Part shown: piece by piece, positions 6,151 to 8,383 of the stretch
Position numbering within the stretch: position 1 is the stretch's first letter
How the letters are laid out: the number at the start of each line of letters is the position of its first letter
Assembly (NCBI GenBank): GCA_026986135.1
Contig: JALSPD010000138.1
Span: 1 to 8,383, forward strand
From: DHVE2 group archaeon
Lineage (GTDB): Archaea > Thermoplasmatota > Thermoplasmata > Thermoplasmatales > Aciduliprofundaceae
DNA: 8,383 nt
Direction: 5' to 3'
Position numbers and translations under genes: made by a program
The notes under the pieces: generated by a model
What the model saw: the letters and a program-made list of their open reading frames with translations, nothing else
Databases searched by the model: none
What the model was told of the DNA's origin: nothing

Positions 6151-6829
6151 ACTCATACCAAATGAGAGGGCTTTTTTCATCAGCGAACTTAAGGCGGTGG
6201 TTGTGGCGGATCTTCACATAGGATACGAAAAAGCGCTAAAAAGTGAAGGTATAAATGTGAAACCCCAAACCCAGATGATGATTGAAAATTTAAGAAAAAT
6301 CTTAAAGGATAAAGATGCAGATAAACTCATAATTCTGGGAGATGTAAAGCACAGCATAGGTACGTGCAGAGACATAAAAAAACTGGAAGATCTGGATGTT
6401 GAAATAATAGTATCAAAAGGAAACCATGACGGCGGAATTGAAGAGATGATGAACGCAAAAATATACGGGTCTGAAGGGTTCACGCTTGGGGATTACGGAT
6501 TCATCCATGGCCATTCTTGGCCTAAGGATGAGGTTATGGAAAAAAAGTATGTGTTTATGGGGCATCTCCACCCTGAGATAGAACTCAGGGACTCCATAGG
6601 AAAAATACATCGTTACCCCTGCCATCTTGTGGGTAAACTAACGGAAACAGGAAGAAAGAGATATTCCGGAGATCCAAAAATATTCGTGGTTGCAGCCTTC
6701 AACCCGATGGTGGGCTCATCCGTGGTGGATCCCATAGGCCCACTGATGAGAAATGGTGTTGTAGGTGATTTCAGAGTGTTCCTTCTCAACGGAACATACC
6801 TGGGCAAACTGGAAGAACTTCAAAATTAG
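6143..6829 (+). CDS. MJ0037-like calcineurin-type metallophosphoesterase
   Basis: Cytosolic dimetal phosphoesterase of the SbcD/Mre11-related archaeal group (MJ0037-like); its physiological substrate is not established by sequence. All metal-binding motifs appear in order in the 228-residue protein: ADLHIG (Asp23, His25), GDVKH (Asp67), KGNHDGG (Asn94, His95, Asp96), IHGHSWP (His122, His124) and MGHLHP (His141, His143). Four in-frame starts are clustered (GTG 6134, TTG 6137, ATG 6140, ATG 6143). GGTG at 6133-6136 leaves a 6-base spacer to 6143, which is chosen. The start lies inside the end of arfC, so the two are probably co-translated. The last 44 bp overlap the convergent amidotransferase gene on the opposite strand. 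Confidence 0.9.
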   Translation: MIELIPNERAFFISELKAVVVADLHIGYEKALKSEGINVKPQTQMMIENLRKILKDKDADKLIILGDVKHSIGTCRDIKKLEDLDVEIIVSKGNHDGGIEEMMNAKIYGSEGFTLGDYGFIHGHSWPKDEVMEKKYVFMGHLHPEIELRDSIGKIHRYPCHLVGKLTETGRKRYSGDPKIFVVAAFNPMVGSSVVDPIGPLMRNGVVGDFRVFLLNGTYLGKLEELQN

Positions 6830-7442
6830 TGTCCTCATCCACCGACAAAACGGTTCCATTCTCCAGCAGAGTGCCAGGGCCCTCAGTGGTGATAATCACC
6901 CTTCCAGACGCGCTGCGATAATAAAGAGTATAGTAATCCCTGCTCTTCTCAGATTTTACTTTACGCACCGCATACACCTTGCCATCCTTGTATAGAACGA
7001 AATTTATGGCTGTGAAATTGTAACTGTCAATCTCACACAGGGTATTCCAGAGACCACGATGCAGAATATTCATAAACAACCTTTCAGAATCAGTCTCACC
7101 ACATGCATCCCCATGCTCTATATCAATGGACCCGTTGTGCATGAATACAGCTCCGTGGCTAACAAAAGGATGAGTATTTTCTATTGCTATCCTTGCTCCT
7201 TTTTTCCCTTTCTTACGTGCATGGGCAAATAGAATTCTCGCAGGGGGAAATTTTTCAATGCTTCTCTCCCAGATAGGAGATGTTTCCTTGTGGTAAAAAA
7301 GACCATGCGATCCCAGGATCCACACACCCCACCCATCTGCATGTGGGCTTCTCTTACCGTATCTGGCCATGTTTTCAAGATCCTCAACATAAGGCGCAGG
7401 ATCAAATTCCTCCATGGAAATAACCGCTATAAATCTACACAT
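6786..7442 (-). CDS. Class II glutamine amidotransferase (YafJ/Dug3-like)
   Basis: Ntn-hydrolase predicted to release ammonia from glutamine or a gamma-glutamyl compound. Initiator Met removal would expose the nucleophile Cys2 (MCRFIAV). Further family motifs follow: HADGWGVW (residues 34-41), LFAHARKKGKKG (71-82), NTHPF (89-93), MHNGSID (101-107, oxyanion and Asn/Gly residues) and ETDSERLF (116-123). At 218 residues it is a stand-alone amidotransferase domain with no synthase domain, so the acceptor, if any, is unknown. The ATG at 7442 sits within the last codons of the RNase PH gene (8-base overlap), with an SD-like GTGAT (7448-7452) five bases before it, which implies coupling. The 3' end overlaps the convergent phosphoesterase gene by 44 bp. 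Confidence 0.92.
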   Translation of the reverse strand: MCRFIAVISMEEFDPAPYVEDLENMARYGKRSPHADGWGVWILGSHGLFYHKETSPIWERSIEKFPPARILFAHARKKGKKGARIAIENTHPFVSHGAVFMHNGSIDIEHGDACGETDSERLFMNILHRGLWNTLCEIDSYNFTAINFVLYKDGKVYAVRKVKSEKSRDYYTLYYRSASGRVIITTEGPGTLLENGTVLSVDEDTNFEVLPVCPGMFR

Positions 7443-8151
7443 TATCCATCACTTCCTTCTGTATCTTGAGAAGCTCTGCGATACCCTTCTTAGCGAGAGC
7501 AAGAAGTTTATGCAAATCTTCCTCGCTTAGAGGCTCCTTCTCTGATGTGCCCTGTATCTCAACAAATCTCATATCGGAAGTCATGGCCACATTGAGGTCA
7601 ACATCAGCCTGAGAATCCTCCTCATAAGACAGGTCAAGCATGGGCACTCCATGTACCATACCTACACTAACAGCAGCCACCTGATATTTAATCGGATTTT
7701 CAGTTAATTTACCCTCAGCCATGAGCTTTTTGATGGCAAAGTAAAGGGCAAGGAAACCTGCCGTAATACTTGCCGTTCTGGTGCCACCATCAGCCTGTAT
7801 AACATCACAATCAATCCACACCGTTCTCTGGCCAAGTTTCTTAAGGTCCACACTGGCCCGCAATGCACGACCGATTATCCTCTCAATCTCCTTACTTCTT
7901 CCATTAACATGACCCCTATCACGGAAAACACGGGTCTCGGTGGAGCCCGGTAGCATTGAATACTCTGCGGTTAACCATCCGCAGTTCTCATTTTTCAGCC
8001 AATCAGGGACACTTTCAAGGACCTGCGCAGAGCAAAGAACCATAGTCTCACCCTGCTGAAAGAGCACAGAACCATATGGCTTCTTTTGAAAATGTGGTGT
8101 TATTCTCACTTCTCTTATCTCATCGTACTTCCTTTTTCTCATGAGTTGCAT
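7435..8151 (-). CDS. rph: Ribonuclease PH, bacterial type
   Basis: Phosphorolytic 3'-5' exoribonuclease that trims the 3' ends of tRNA precursors. The 238-residue protein matches bacterial RNase PH along its length: GWLTAEYSMLPGSTETR (58-74), GRSKEIERIIGRALRA (84-99), WIDCDVIQADGGTRTASITAG (112-132, Arg125 at the phosphate site), LDLSYEEDSQADVDLNVAM (172-190, with Asp179 and Asp185 in the catalytic positions) and FVEIQGTSE (197-205). These segments are characteristic of RNase PH and not of archaeal exosome Rrp41, which has a different N-terminal half; the usual exosome neighbours (Rrp4, Rrp42, SBDS) are also absent. Start: the ATG at 8151 has GGTG five bases upstream. The ATG at 8142 fits the usual RNase PH N-terminus better and lies about 24 bp from AAATATGA, so it is a real alternative. 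The familiar N-terminal DGR is replaced by a basic KRK stretch. Confidence 0.88.
   Translation of the reverse strand: MQLMRKRKYDEIREVRITPHFQKKPYGSVLFQQGETMVLCSAQVLESVPDWLKNENCGWLTAEYSMLPGSTETRVFRDRGHVNGRSKEIERIIGRALRASVDLKKLGQRTVWIDCDVIQADGGTRTASITAGFLALYFAIKKLMAEGKLTENPIKYQVAAVSVGMVHGVPMLDLSYEEDSQADVDLNVAMTSDMRFVEIQGTSEKEPLSEEDLHKLLALAKKGIAELLKIQKEVMDNV
7448..7452 (-). promoter_or_regulatory. SD-like site of the amidotransferase gene
   Basis: GTGAT lies inside the RNase PH gene, five bases before the ATG at 7442. It supports re-initiation after RNase PH translation and fixes Cys as residue 2, as the mechanism requires. Confidence 0.5.
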
Positions 8152-8156
8152 TATGG

Positions 8157-8196
8157 CACCATCATATTTGATTTTTCCCCGCAGAGAGGATATACT
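8157..8196 (-). promoter_or_regulatory. Probable promoter and SD of the rph operon
   Basis: The 45-bp gap between the upstream stop and the rph ATG contains TATAT (8190-8194), AAATATGA (8162-8169) and GGTG (8157-8160). The first TATA-like box would give a start near 8165 and a short SD-containing leader for the ATG at 8151. The second would give a leaderless start at 8142. Read-through from the upstream gene is also possible. Confidence 0.4.
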
Positions 8197-8383
8197 TCAT
8201 ACAACATTTGCCACTTTGAGAAGAAAATCCCTAATCTCATCGCTGCTCATCTCTCCCGGATTGGTGCGCATCAAAGGATCTGCCATAATTTCCCCCACGA
8301 TGGTATCTATGTACTCTTCAATCTCAGGAATATGTCTGGGTATCCCAAAAACATCGTTTATATCTTCTATTGCACTTGCAAGA
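8197..8383 (-). CDS. Probable iron-containing alcohol dehydrogenase, C-terminal end (cut by window edge)
   Basis: Only the last 61 codons are in the window. The peptide has the layout of the Fe-ADH C-terminus: a helix (SAIEDINDVFG), IPRHIPEI, a helix ending in IMADPLMRTNP (Asp-Pro and the conserved Asn-Pro), then GEMSSDEIRDFLLKVANVV and the stop at 8197-8199. The conserved order of the IP turn, the Asn-Pro pair and a final helix starting with a capped S/T-x-[DE]-E-[IV] is typical of that family. The catalytic and iron-binding residues lie outside the window, so the assignment rests on this short tail and the substrate cannot be named. It runs in the same direction as rph, 45 bp upstream. Confidence 0.5.
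   Translation of the reverse strand, partial: LASAIEDINDVFGIPRHIPEIEEYIDTIVGEIMADPLMRTNPGEMSSDEIRDFLLKVANVV

Noticed and set aside
7435..8151. Exosome subunit Rrp41
   Set aside because: Same superfamily, but the N-terminal half and the IQADGGTRT and SYEEDSQADVD segments are of the bacterial RNase PH type.
1..8383. CRISPR array, insertion sequence or phage remnant
   Set aside because: No spaced direct repeats, terminal inverted repeats, transposase, integrase or structural phage proteins were found.

Overview
The window looks like chromosomal DNA of an archaeon, most likely a euryarchaeon or Thermoplasmatota-type lineage. This rests on four things: archaeal TATA elements about 24-28 bp upstream of several start codons that lack a Shine-Dalgarno (SD) sequence; a tRNA-Glu with no encoded CCA; an archaeal-type riboflavin reductase (ArfC, MJ0671-like); and an MJ0037-like phosphoesterase. 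The species cannot be fixed from the sequence alone. Genes are tightly packed: no gene-free stretch exceeds about 85 bases, and many neighbours overlap.

Region 1 (1-5081) is a nucleotide-sugar and glycan region. A UDP-glucose 6-dehydrogenase (minus strand, cut by the left edge) and a UTP-glucose-1-phosphate uridylyltransferase (plus strand) diverge from a 48-bp gap holding one palindromic TATA box. Together they would turn glucose-1-phosphate into UDP-glucose and then UDP-glucuronate. A four-gene minus-strand operon converges on galU. In transcription order it encodes a left-handed beta-helix N-acetyltransferase (WlbB/WbpD-like), a PLP sugar aminotransferase (DegT family, WlbC/WbpE-like), a Gfo/Idh/MocA sugar oxidoreductase (WlbA/WbpB-like) and a PAPS-dependent sulfotransferase. 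The first three are the set that makes 3-acetamido (2,3-diacetamido) UDP-sugars. The sulfotransferase suggests that the final surface glycan is sulfated.

Region 2 (5082-5285) holds a second divergent promoter region, tRNA-Glu(UUC), and the promoter of the next operon.

Region 3 (5286-6829) is a plus-strand operon of overlapping genes: an unrecognised 76-residue protein, the riboflavin-pathway reductase ArfC, and a calcineurin-like metallophosphoesterase. Its 3' end overlaps the next, convergent operon by 44 bp.

Region 4 (6786-8383), on the minus strand, encodes the C-terminal end of a probable iron-containing alcohol dehydrogenase (cut by the right edge), a bacterial-type RNase PH, and a class II glutamine amidotransferase overlapping it by 8 bases. 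The RNase PH is the most unexpected single gene, because it matches the bacterial tRNA-trimming enzyme rather than the archaeal exosome subunit Rrp41.

No CRISPR array, insertion sequence, integrase or phage gene is visible.
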